The translations under genes were made by a program, and so were the position numbers. Shown piece after piece: positions 44,806-52,768 of a stretch of DNA of 64,000 bases (position 1 is the first letter of the stretch; each line of letters opens with the position of its first letter). This DNA comes from Haliscomenobacteraceae bacterium (GTDB taxonomy: Bacteria > Bacteroidota > Bacteroidia > Chitinophagales > Saprospiraceae), in NCBI GenBank assembly GCA_947501115.1, contig CANMVX010000003.1:62001-126000 (forward strand), written 5' to 3'. The notes beneath the pieces are model-generated. The model ran no database searches, was not told the DNA's origin, and worked only from the letters and a program-made list of their open reading frames with translations.

Positions 44806-46311
44806 ATGTGTTATGAAATAGTTAAAAGAGCAAAAAGATATAAAGATCAGGTAGCTATTTATTCAGAAGGTGAAGCATGGAAATATGGTTCGATTATTCA
44901 TCGTGCGCAACATTTTGCTACCTTACTTTTAGGTCAAAAGGATGATCTTGCAGAAGCCAGGGTAGCTTTTATGGTAAATCCTGGCGTCGATTATGTTTCT
45001 GTTCAATGGGCTATTTGGATTGCTGGTGGAATAGCAGTTCCACTCTGTTTAACCTATCCGCCTCCGTCTCTTGATTACGTTATTCAAGATACAGAGGCGG
45101 ATTTCATTGTCGCCTCCGACGAATATTTACCATTATTAGAACCCCTATGTCAGGGGAAAAGACCTATTCGCTTATTTTCCATTTCAGGGATGATGCATTC
45201 CAGAATGTTCCCTGAAAAATCTCTTCCCGTTTTGAATTTATCGCGGAAAGCCATGATTTTATATACCAGCGGAACGACAAATTTACCTAAAGGGGTAGTG
45301 ACTACCCATGCAAATATAAAGGCTCAAATTGAAATGCTGCATAAGGCATGGAAATGGGAAGGTAAAGATAGAACCCTGTGTGTGCTGCCCTTGCATCATG
45401 TTCATGGAATCATTAATGTCGTTTGTTGTTCCCTTTGGGTAGGTGCAACCTGTATTTTTTTTCCCAGATTTGATCCCAAAGAAGTGGTGGAATTACTGGA
45501 AATTCCCTCTCTTACCGTCTTTATGGCAGTCCCAACAATATATTATAAATTAATTACATATATAGAAGGGCTTTCCGACCGCCGGGCTGGTGAAATAAAG
45601 GGGAATCTCCTGAAAAAGAGATTAATGGTTTCCGGCTCAGCTGCTTTGCCGGTATCTGTAATGGAAAAATGGTATGAAATCAGTGGACATTGGTTACTTG
45701 AACGATATGGAATGACAGAAATAGGTATGGCCATTTCAAATCCATATCGACGGAGTAAAAGAAAACCTGGTTTTGTTGGTTTGCCGCTGCCTACGGTGGA
45801 CATAAGACTGGTTGCAGATGACGGTAAAGAAATTATGGGTGAACCGGGTGAAATTCAAGTCAAAGGTCCTGCCGTTTTTAAGGAATATTGGAGAAGGAGG
45901 GAAGCAACTGAAGAAAGTTTTACGGAGGATGGCTGGTTCAAAACAGGCGACACGGCCATTTTACTTGACGGTTATTATAAAATACTCGGAAGAACGTCTA
46001 TTGATATCCTTAAATCAGGTGGATATAAAATTTCTGCCATTGAAATAGAGGAAGTGCTCAGACAGTATGAGGGTGTGGACGATTGTAGCGTGGTGGGTTA
46101 TCCTGATGATGAATGGGGTGAGCTGGTTTGTGCTGCGATTATTCGTAAGGAAAATACAATGATTAACCCCGATGTTTTTCTACAATGGTTATTGGAAAGA
46201 TTACCTAAATACAAGATTCCAAGGCGTATAAAATGGGTGGATAGTCTTCCGAGAAATGCCATGGGCAAGGTGACAAAAAAGGATTTGATTCCTTTATTTG
46301 AAAATATTTAA
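44806..46311 (+). CDS. matB: Malonyl-CoA synthetase (MatB-like)
   Basis: Class I adenylate-forming enzyme, probably joining malonate and CoA at the cost of ATP. 501 residues, almost the length of known MatB. P-loop YTSGTTNLPKGVVTTHAN (about 151-168), LPLHHVHGIINVV and FFPRFDPKEVVE, ERYGMTEIGMAISNPY (about 297-312), GWFKTGD, and the catalytic Lys in LPRNAMGKVTKKDL near the C-terminus. The HVHG, FDP and SNPY stretches are specific to the MatB/ACSF3 branch. Directly followed by madL and madM, the malonate carrier, which strongly supports this substrate. No malonyl-CoA decarboxylase is nearby. Confidence 0.85.
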   Translation: MCYEIVKRAKRYKDQVAIYSEGEAWKYGSIIHRAQHFATLLLGQKDDLAEARVAFMVNPGVDYVSVQWAIWIAGGIAVPLCLTYPPPSLDYVIQDTEADFIVASDEYLPLLEPLCQGKRPIRLFSISGMMHSRMFPEKSLPVLNLSRKAMILYTSGTTNLPKGVVTTHANIKAQIEMLHKAWKWEGKDRTLCVLPLHHVHGIINVVCCSLWVGATCIFFPRFDPKEVVELLEIPSLTVFMAVPTIYYKLITYIEGLSDRRAGEIKGNLLKKRLMVSGSAALPVSVMEKWYEISGHWLLERYGMTEIGMAISNPYRRSKRKPGFVGLPLPTVDIRLVADDGKEIMGEPGEIQVKGPAVFKEYWRRREATEESFTEDGWFKTGDTAILLDGYYKILGRTSIDILKSGGYKISAIEIEEVLRQYEGVDDCSVVGYPDDEWGELVCAAIIRKENTMINPDVFLQWLLERLPKYKIPRRIKWVDSLPRNAMGKVTKKDLIPLFENI

Positions 46312-46340
46312 GCCATTTTTTTCTTCTTTAATACTCAAGC

Positions 46341-46697
46341 ATGGTCATTTACGGCGTAGGTTTATTAGCCTTCTGTTTTCTTGTGGGACAATTTATCGGG
46401 GAATCTTTAGGAAGATTCCTGGGTATTGAGGCCAATGTAGGGGGCGTTGGATTTTCCATGATTTTACTAATGATTTGTACCGATGGGCTTCAAAAAAGAG
46501 GATTATTACCTGTGCCGACAGAGCAGGGCATCTTATTTTGGAGTACCATGTATATTCCCATCATTATAGCCATGTCGGCCACACAAAATGTTTTTGCCGC
46601 TTTTTCTCAGGGTTTCATGGCACTATTGGTGGGTATATTACCTACCTTATTACTTTTCTTGTGCATTCCAGTTATCATCAAATTACTTTCAAAATAG
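46341..46697 (+). CDS. madL: Malonate transporter subunit MadL
   Basis: Small membrane subunit of the sodium:malonate symporter. 118 residues with four hydrophobic segments. MVIYGVGLLAFCFLVGQFIG at the start, EANVGGVGFSMILLM (about 33-47) and PIIIAMSATQNVFAAFSQG (about 72-90) fit MadL. It lies 8 bases before madM and 29 bases after matB. Confidence 0.88.
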   Translation: MVIYGVGLLAFCFLVGQFIGESLGRFLGIEANVGGVGFSMILLMICTDGLQKRGLLPVPTEQGILFWSTMYIPIIIAMSATQNVFAAFSQGFMALLVGILPTLLLFLCIPVIIKLLSK

Positions 46698-46705
46698 ATT
46701 TTATC

Positions 46706-47470
46706 ATGGAAATTCTACCAAAGTTACTGTCGGTAAATGCCCTTATTGTTGCTTTTCTTGTTGTGGCTGTGGTCACCTGGATAAGTTCAGTAATAAGTGT
46801 TAAGATACTTAAAGGTAGGGTGCCTGGTGCTGCCATTGCTATTATTGCTGGATTAATTCTGGCGTTTTTTGGTGGCAAATGGACGGGGGGAAATAAAGGA
46901 ATTTCAGATGTTTCAGGGTTAGCAGGATTTGCCCTTCTTGGAAGTGGAATGTTGCGTGATTTTGCCGTTGTGGCTACGGCCATGGGGTCAAGTCTCAATG
47001 AAATGAAAAAAACGGGATGGATAGGTGCCATTTCTCTTTTGATGGGCGTGTTTATCTCCTTTTTCCCCGCGGTTATCATTGCTTTTGCTTTCGGTTATCG
47101 GGATGCTGTCAGCTTGACTACCATAGGCGCCGGAGCATGCACTTTTATTGTGGGTCCCGTTACGGGTGCAGCGATAGGTGCTGATTCCTCAGTGATAGCG
47201 ATATCTATTGCCGCGGGCGTTTTCAAATCGGTTTTTGTCACCATTTTTACAGCACCTCTGGCAAAGTTTATTGGATTAAATAATCCTCAGGCAGCCATGG
47301 CGTATGGAGGATTAATGGGAACGACGAGTGGGGTTACTGCCGGATTAGCTGCTACTGATCCAAAACTTGTTCCCTATGGTGCTATGACCTCCACTTTTGC
47401 CACCGGGGTAGGTTGCTTGCTATGTCCCAGTATTTGTTTTTTTATGGTTAAATTTATTTTTGGACAATAA
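46706..47470 (+). CDS. madM: Malonate transporter subunit MadM
   Basis: Large membrane subunit of the malonate carrier. The start is placed at MEILPKLLSVNALIVAF (46706); longer in-frame starts overlap madL and encode non-membrane sequence. 254 residues, the family length. About eight helices; GAGACTFIVGPVTGAAIGAD and GGLMGTTSGVTAGLAATDPK are family hallmarks. Last gene of the operon. Confidence 0.9.
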   Translation: MEILPKLLSVNALIVAFLVVAVVTWISSVISVKILKGRVPGAAIAIIAGLILAFFGGKWTGGNKGISDVSGLAGFALLGSGMLRDFAVVATAMGSSLNEMKKTGWIGAISLLMGVFISFFPAVIIAFAFGYRDAVSLTTIGAGACTFIVGPVTGAAIGADSSVIAISIAAGVFKSVFVTIFTAPLAKFIGLNNPQAAMAYGGLMGTTSGVTAGLAATDPKLVPYGAMTSTFATGVGCLLCPSICFFMVKFIFGQ

Positions 47471-47550
47471 ACCTCAATGTATCCGTTATTCTAGCCGGAG
47501 TTAATTTATTTATTGTACATTTAGTTTTTTATAATATTAAAATGTGCTGT

Positions 47551-47997
47551 ATGAAAAATGGTTTTCTTTTATTGATGGTTGGAATTTTTGTTACATTATC
47601 TTCTTGTGGTACTCAATCCAATGCAGCGCTTAAAAAAGACAAGGAAACGGTTGTTCAGGTAGGGCGCAGTGCTGATCCTTCTAATGAGCTAAATGTAGGG
47701 AGCAATAATTCACTCCAACTCGTCGATTATTTAAGGAGAATTCCAGGTTTACAGATAGATCAGCGGGGAACGGAGGTAAACATTATGGTTAGAGGTGCCA
47801 ATTCTATTTCGGGAGATAATAGTCCTTTGTATGTTGTTAACAATCAGGCTATTGGAAATAATTATAACGAGGCAGTAAGTGCGGTGGACGTAAATGATAT
47901 AAAATATGTGAATGTGATAAAAGGGTCAGAGGGTCAACAGATATACGGGATGAGAGCCTATAACGGCGTCATTCAGATCATCACCAAGAAAAAGTAA
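47551..47997 (+). CDS. Stand-alone TonB plug-domain lipoprotein
   Basis: 148 residues, start at MKNGFLLLMVGIF. The signal peptide ends in the lipobox LSSC (Cys at about residue 19). The rest is only a plug-like domain: LVDYLRRIPGLQID, VMVRGANSI-type IMVRGANSISGDNSPLYVVN, then YVNVIKGSEGQQIYGMRAYN and GVIQIITKK. These are the motifs of SusC-type plugs, but no barrel follows and the protein ends there. Such short plug lipoproteins exist in Bacteroidota with unknown role. It may be an independent unit after the malonate operon. Confidence 0.75.
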   Translation: MKNGFLLLMVGIFVTLSSCGTQSNAALKKDKETVVQVGRSADPSNELNVGSNNSLQLVDYLRRIPGLQIDQRGTEVNIMVRGANSISGDNSPLYVVNNQAIGNNYNEAVSAVDVNDIKYVNVIKGSEGQQIYGMRAYNGVIQIITKKK

Positions 47998-48105
47998 AGT
48001 AGATTGATTGTAATGGTAGTCTCAGATTCACCCTATTTTTATAGAAGTCATTGTTAAGGAACCCATATATTTTTGCCGAGTTTAATCTTATAAAGTATCA
48101 TTGAA

Positions 48106-48280
48106 TCAGTTCATTTTTCTCAATACTGCTTTTTGAAGATTTAACACACTATACGATTTTACACCATTAATGGTTTGCAGTTCCTTTCCTGAGGTAACTT
48201 CAAAAATGATTTGATTTCCCATTCATTCTTATGTGGAGGTTAAAAGAATACCCTGTTTTTCTGCACCTATACAACTCTTT
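48106..48280 (-). pseudogene. Decayed copy of the 3' end of the gene at 49196-49690
   Basis: Bases 48091-48280 align without gaps to 49181-49370. Read on the minus strand, the copy encodes GNQIIFEVTSGKELQTINGV and SYSVLNLQKAVLRK as in the intact gene, but two stop codons replace the Tyr and Trp of the STYEWLGN stretch. Only about the last 55 codons remain; the 5' part is missing. It ends about 30 bases before the toxin gene. Confidence 0.8.
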
Positions 48281-48307
48281 TGTTCCATTATTCGTTAACT
48301 TTACTTC

Positions 48308-48673
48308 ATGGAGAAAAAAAGAACACTTATTTTCTATAAGGACTATTTTATTTATTTTTTTGACAAGCTTCCTGAAAAGGTGAAAGGCAAGATTGATGAA
48401 GTGCTTTATATATTGGTTGTTCTTGAGAGAATTCCAGTAAAGTTTTTCTCACATCTTACTGGTTATGACGGACTCTATGAAGTAAGAATAGCTTATGGCA
48501 GCAATATTTACAGGATATTTTGCTGCTTTGATGAAGGAAATTTGATAGTGCTATTTAACGGATTCCAAAAAAAGTCTCAAAAGACGCCTCAAGAAGAAAT
48601 TGACAAAGCATTGAAAATCAAAGCCGAATATTTTGAAGAAAAAAACAAACAAAATAAAAATGAAAAAAAGTAG
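48308..48673 (+). CDS. HigB/Gp49-like (RelE/ParE superfamily) toxin
   Basis: 121-residue type II toxin, probably a ribosome-dependent mRNA interferase. MEKKRTLIFYKDYFIYFFDK, GLYEVRIAYGSNIYRIFCCF (about 58-77) and LIVLFNGFQKKSQKTPQEEI (about 80-100) are typical of the phage-derived Gp49/HigB group. Unlike many toxin-antitoxin pairs the toxin gene comes first, which also fits HigBA. It overlaps the antitoxin gene by 14 bases. Confidence 0.88.
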   Translation: MEKKRTLIFYKDYFIYFFDKLPEKVKGKIDEVLYILVVLERIPVKFFSHLTGYDGLYEVRIAYGSNIYRIFCCFDEGNLIVLFNGFQKKSQKTPQEEIDKALKIKAEYFEEKNKQNKNEKK

Positions 48674-48959
48674 CTCAATAACAACTTTCGACGAACACCT
48701 TGAAAAAAGGTACGGTAAAGCTGGAGAAGAAGGAAGAATGGCTTTTGAAGCGAAAGCCAAGGCTTTTGCTATCGGGGAACTTATCAAGGAAGAACGAAGG
48801 CTTTCAAAAATGACTCAAGAACAACTTGCCATCAAAACAGGGACTAAAAAAAGTTTTATATCCAGGATTGAAAATGGAAAAAGTGATATTCAGCTTTCTA
48901 CCCTTTTCAGAATTTTAGAATTAGGATTAGGTAAAAAAATCTCTCTGACGATAGAATAA
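48660..48959 (+). CDS. HigA-like XRE-family antitoxin
   Basis: 99 residues, start at MKKSSSITTFDEHLEKRYG (48660), inside the 3' end of the toxin gene. A C-terminal XRE helix-turn-helix (LSKMTQEQLAIKTGTKKSFI, then SRIENGKSDIQLSTL, about 45-85) would repress the promoter and an N-terminal region would bind the toxin. Antitoxin of the HigBA-like pair. Confidence 0.88.
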   Translation: MKKSSSITTFDEHLEKRYGKAGEEGRMAFEAKAKAFAIGELIKEERRLSKMTQEQLAIKTGTKKSFISRIENGKSDIQLSTLFRILELGLGKKISLTIE

Positions 48960-48971
48960 AAGCGAAGCAAC

Positions 48972-49133
48972 ATGACCTGGATACACGGTGCAGTCAGCAT
49001 GGATAAACCAGTCGCCATTGTGCCATTCGCTCAGGAATTCTATTGTGTGAAGAATATACAACTTGTGAAAGAAAACGTCTTATTTACAGGTCAAATCCAT
49101 CGATTGGGTGTTAAGTATTTACTAACTTACTGA
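48972..49133 (+). other. Short open frame, possible gene remnant
   Basis: A 53-codon frame (MTWIHGAVSMDKPVAIVPFA at its start) in the gap between the antitoxin gene and the intact secreted protein gene. I do not recognise it. It may be a fragment of a lost gene or chance. Confidence 0.2.
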
Positions 49134-49195
49134 AGCCTCTCGATATGTAAATCAAATACATCAAAGTACGCGAAATGGGTTAAAGTATCAATGAA

Positions 49196-49690
49196 TCAAT
49201 TTATTTTTCTCAATACGGCTTTTTGAAGATTTAATACACTATAAGACTTTACTCCATGGGTCGTTTGCAGTTCTTTTCCCGAGGTAACTTCAAAAATGAT
49301 TTGATTTCCCAACCATTCATAGGTGGAGGTTAAAAGAATGCCCTGGGTTTCAAAAACACTGTATAACTTGTTTTCAAATAAATAATCGATGAGAAAAATA
49401 CCATCTCCCTCGTCTGTTTTAAATACTCCTTTACCAGCATCTGAAATGACGAGTTTATAATCTTTTACCATTGGATTTTTCGTAGAAAGGTATTCCGTTT
49501 TCCAGATAAAGGTATCTGGGGCATTTGTTCTGGTTACATTTAATTTGATGGGGACACTGTCAACTAATGAACCTCTATAATAAATGTGCATAGTGCCTGC
49601 CCAAATTCCCAGGCATTTTTCAGGAAACGAAGTTTGAGCAAAGATTGAAACGAAGGAAAATAGAAAGATTAGGGTATAAAAAAATTTCAT
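49196..49690 (-). CDS. Secreted protein of unknown function
   Basis: 164 residues; the start is placed at MKFFYTLIFLFSFVSIFAQ (49690), a clean signal peptide; longer frames run into the GntP gene. The mature part is about 145 residues, mostly beta strands by eye (CLGIWAGTMHIYYRGS, KLVISDAGKGVFKTDEGD, LLTSTYEWLGNQIIFEV), reminiscent of a lipocalin-like sandwich. No named family recognised. It follows the GntP permease by 26 bases. A broken copy of its 3' end lies about 1.1 kb downstream. Confidence 0.65.
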   Translation of the reverse strand: MKFFYTLIFLFSFVSIFAQTSFPEKCLGIWAGTMHIYYRGSLVDSVPIKLNVTRTNAPDTFIWKTEYLSTKNPMVKDYKLVISDAGKGVFKTDEGDGIFLIDYLFENKLYSVFETQGILLTSTYEWLGNQIIFEVTSGKELQTTHGVKSYSVLNLQKAVLRKIN

Positions 49691-49716
49691 AAGGAAACGT
49701 GCGCAGTTTAAAGTAG

Positions 49717-51033
49717 TTATGAAATAATGGCGCTTACAATTAAGGTGCCTATCAGGCCCATAACGGAGACGACGGTTTCCATCAGGCTCCACGATTTAAT
49801 GGTATCCTTGATAGACAGATTAAAATATTCTTTGAAAAGCCAGAATCCGGAATCATTTACATGGGAAAATAAAAGGCTACCGGAACCGACAGCAAGCACC
49901 ATTAAATTGGGATCAACACCTAAAACGGGAATCATGGGCGCCATTATTCCCGCCGTCGTCAAGCCGGCAACCGTTGCCGATCCCATGGCTATTCTAATAA
50001 TTCCTGCCACAAACCAGCCTAAGATCAGGGGAGGCAGATTCATGGGTTGAACTATTTCAGCCAGGGATTGGCTTACTCCACTTTCAACTAGTACCTGCTT
50101 CAATGCGCCGGCACCACCCACTATGAGTAAAATGAATAATATGTCCTTTACGGAATCACCATAGATAGCCATAATATTTCCCATTTTCATTTTCCTAAAA
50201 ACCCCAAGGGAAAAAGTGCCATAAAGTAACGAAATGAGGAGAAGCATACCTGGATCAGACACAAAAACCAAGGCTTTTTTTAGTCCTTCCGGCATATTTG
50301 AAATCATACCTAAAAGAGAGGATGCTGCCAATAATATAACGGGTAAAAGACAGGTAAATAAACTATTTCCAAATCCGGGTAGCTCATTTTCAGGGATTTC
50401 CCTGGGTTTAAAGGTCTGAATAGGATTAGAAGGTATTTTCTTTAAGAATTCTGCAAGGACAGGACCTGCCACAATAACCGTTGGAATGGCAATGATGAAT
50501 CCATATAAAAGGGTCATTCCCATATCTGCTTGAAATTGAACGACTAAAGCGGCAGGAGAGGGATGAGGTGGCAGTAGGCCATGATTGGTTGATAAAGCGG
50601 CACACATGGGAATTCCCAAATATACAGCGGGCATATTTACCCGATACATTATGGTAAAAACCAGGGGCATCAATAAAACGAATCCAACATTATAATATAA
50701 TGGAATACCCAAAACAAAGCCAGTCAGCATTAATGCCCAGGAAATGTATTTAGTACCTGAAATTCTTAATAAAACGGAGCTGATTTGTTGGGCAGCACCT
50801 GATTCTGCTATCAGTTTACCTGACATAGCACCAAAAAGTAGCACCATGAGGATGGATCCGACGGTGTCACCTATTCCTTTTTGAATGGCAGAGGGTATAT
50901 TTTCAATAGGAATACCAAATAACATTCCACCAAAAATGGAAACAATAATAAAGGCAATAAACGGGTGAAATTTTAATGCTGAGATTAAAAGAACGAGAAG
51001 TATGATGCAGGCAATGAGCAGAACAAAAATCAT
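49717..51033 (-). CDS. gntP: GntP family gluconate:H+ symporter
   Basis: Inner-membrane aldonate permease. 438 residues, about 12-14 helices. Family signs are ALSTNHGLLPPHPSPAAL (about 145-162), IPLYYNVGFVLLMPL and GSATVAGLTTAGIMAP near the C-terminus, then FSHVNDSGFWLFKEYF. It may import gluconate or related acids and so fits the sugar-acid theme of the window. Gene order: sugar-porter MFS (21-base gap), GntP, secreted protein. No gluconate kinase lies near. Confidence 0.9.
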   Translation of the reverse strand: MIFVLLIACIILLVLLISALKFHPFIAFIIVSIFGGMLFGIPIENIPSAIQKGIGDTVGSILMVLLFGAMSGKLIAESGAAQQISSVLLRISGTKYISWALMLTGFVLGIPLYYNVGFVLLMPLVFTIMYRVNMPAVYLGIPMCAALSTNHGLLPPHPSPAALVVQFQADMGMTLLYGFIIAIPTVIVAGPVLAEFLKKIPSNPIQTFKPREIPENELPGFGNSLFTCLLPVILLAASSLLGMISNMPEGLKKALVFVSDPGMLLLISLLYGTFSLGVFRKMKMGNIMAIYGDSVKDILFILLIVGGAGALKQVLVESGVSQSLAEIVQPMNLPPLILGWFVAGIIRIAMGSATVAGLTTAGIMAPMIPVLGVDPNLMVLAVGSGSLLFSHVNDSGFWLFKEYFNLSIKDTIKSWSLMETVVSVMGLIGTLIVSAIIS

Positions 51034-51054
51034 GAGGAAGAAAATTAAAGAGGG

Positions 51055-52380
51055 TTAATCTAATTTTTTTTCAATAGACTCCAACGAAATTCCCTTTGTT
51101 TCAGGCATTACCTTCCAAACCCAAATAAGCTGTAAGAACATAAGAAAAGCGAAGGAAGCGAAAATGAAACCTCCGCCAAATTTTCCAGCAAAGAAGGGGA
51201 AAAAGGCCGATATCAGTGCGGCAAAAACCCAGTGGGTAGAACTTCCAAAGGCATTGCCATAAGAGCGCACCTCATTTGGAAAGATTTCGGAAATAAATAC
51301 CCAGATGACCGCTCCCTGACCCACAGCATGGGAAGCTATGAAGACAAATAGTAAAAATGGAACCAAAAGAGAACCACTTCCCGTTTGAGTAAAAAATACA
51401 TAAGACACACAACTTAAGGAAATTATGTAGCCAAATGAACCCAGATACATCAGCTTTTTTCTTCCCCAGGTGTCTATTAAAACCAATCCCAATAAGGTGA
51501 AAATTAAATTAATAATTCCAATACCAACGGTTGATAACAAGGCTGATTCTGCGCCCATGCCCGTATCTTCAAAAATTCTCGGGGCATAATAAATAATAGC
51601 ATTTATACCAGAAACCTGATTAAAAAAGGCTATCAGAAAGGCCAATAAAATAGGTTTTCGATATTTAGCTGTAAAAAAGGGCACTTTTTCTTTTTTCTCA
51701 TCTTCTTTTGCGCTTTGAATAATTTCCTGTAGCGCATCTTCCGCTTTTTCCGGATTAATCATTTGCAAAACGGATCTGGCTTCGTCAATCAACCCTTTTT
51801 TAACGACCAGCCAACGCGGACTACGAGGCACTTTGGTAATAAGATAGGTAAATAAAGCGGCGGGAATAATTTCAACGCCCAGCATAATACGCCAGCCGCC
51901 ATTATCTCCGGCACCAATAATATAATTTGAAGCGAAAGCGATTAATATGCCAAAAACAATATTAAACTGAAACAAAGCGGCTAGTTGCCCCCTTTTTTCA
52001 GCCGGTGCAATCTCAGAAATGTACATTGGGGCTGCCACAGAAGAAGCACCAACGCCAATACCACCGATAAATCGAAAGAACATAAGAGAATAAATATCCC
52101 AGGCAAAGGCGGAACCAATGGCCGAGGAAAGATAAAGCAGTGCCACCCAGAATAAAGTGGTTCTTCTGCCATATTTATCAGCGGGAATGCCTCCAAAAAT
52201 AGCTCCCAGAATAGTACCATACAGCGCCATTCCCACCATTTGACCGAGCATGAAATCACTCAAATTCCATAATTCCTGAATGGCTTGTTCACCTCCGGAA
52301 ATAACGGCGGTATCAAAGCCAAATAAAAAACCTCCAAGTGCCACAGTGAGTGACCAAAAGTAAACCTTACGTTGATTCAT
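51055..52380 (-). CDS. Sugar-porter MFS transporter
   Basis: Sugar:H+ symporter of the SP family (XylE/GLUT-like), inner membrane. The start is placed at MNQRKVYFWSLTVALGG (52380); an ATG 12 codons upstream is less likely. 441 residues, 12 helices. GGFLFGFDTAVISGG (about 16-30), DKYGRRTTLFW (about 73-83), FRFIGGIGVGASSVAAPMYI, QVSGINAIIYYAPRIF (about 255-270) and PETKGISLESIEKKL at the end. Substrate is probably a pentose or hexose. First gene of the three-gene minus-strand operon. Confidence 0.93.
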   Translation of the reverse strand: MNQRKVYFWSLTVALGGFLFGFDTAVISGGEQAIQELWNLSDFMLGQMVGMALYGTILGAIFGGIPADKYGRRTTLFWVALLYLSSAIGSAFAWDIYSLMFFRFIGGIGVGASSVAAPMYISEIAPAEKRGQLAALFQFNIVFGILIAFASNYIIGAGDNGGWRIMLGVEIIPAALFTYLITKVPRSPRWLVVKKGLIDEARSVLQMINPEKAEDALQEIIQSAKEDEKKEKVPFFTAKYRKPILLAFLIAFFNQVSGINAIIYYAPRIFEDTGMGAESALLSTVGIGIINLIFTLLGLVLIDTWGRKKLMYLGSFGYIISLSCVSYVFFTQTGSGSLLVPFLLFVFIASHAVGQGAVIWVFISEIFPNEVRSYGNAFGSSTHWVFAALISAFFPFFAGKFGGGFIFASFAFLMFLQLIWVWKVMPETKGISLESIEKKLD

Positions 52381-52768
52381 ACATCGGTTAATAATAGGGT
52401 TAAATAAACTAATCATTTTTAAATGTAAGCAGAAAATATCGAATTCTCATGTTATTAATTTGGTTTTTCACCTATTTGTAAAACATAAGCCTTAAGATGT
52501 ATTGATATAAATCATTTTTATTTTACATACCAATCATTTGATGCTATGAAGGGTTATGTGCCAAAAGGGAAGGAAACCTTATTTTTCCTACGATAAAAAA
52601 AATTGATGTTTATTTAATGAATATTTTAACAAAAGGTAACAACAATTTTTTTTTTCCGTTCTTTTGCATAAATTTTGTTTATCCTAATTTTAAAATGAAT
52701 ATCCATTTTAATAGAATTAGTTGACATTCATTTTTTCGCATTATTTACGAATTCTTAATTTTCAAACT
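52381..52768. other. Divergent regulatory region of the SusC gene and the sugar porter
   Basis: 388 bases, very AT-rich, no gene seen. A near match to the -7 consensus, TAAATTTTG (one base too long), lies at 52669-52677, about 90 bases before the SusC ATG. No sigma/anti-sigma or hybrid two-component gene is next to the pair. No clear operator seen. Confidence 0.4.

Noticed and set aside
46475-46705. A longer N-terminus for MadM
   Set aside because: It overlaps madL completely and encodes His/Cys-rich non-membrane sequence; the ATG at 46706 gives the family length.
47464-47516. Terminator for madM (ACAATAAA / TTTATTGT)
   Set aside because: The 8-bp arms are entirely A+T-rich apart from one C-G pair and lie 37 bases apart; likely chance in AT-rich sequence.
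48308-48959. Part of a defence island with the Uma2 array
   Set aside because: The two are about 37 kb apart, with housekeeping genes between them; no other defence gene was seen.
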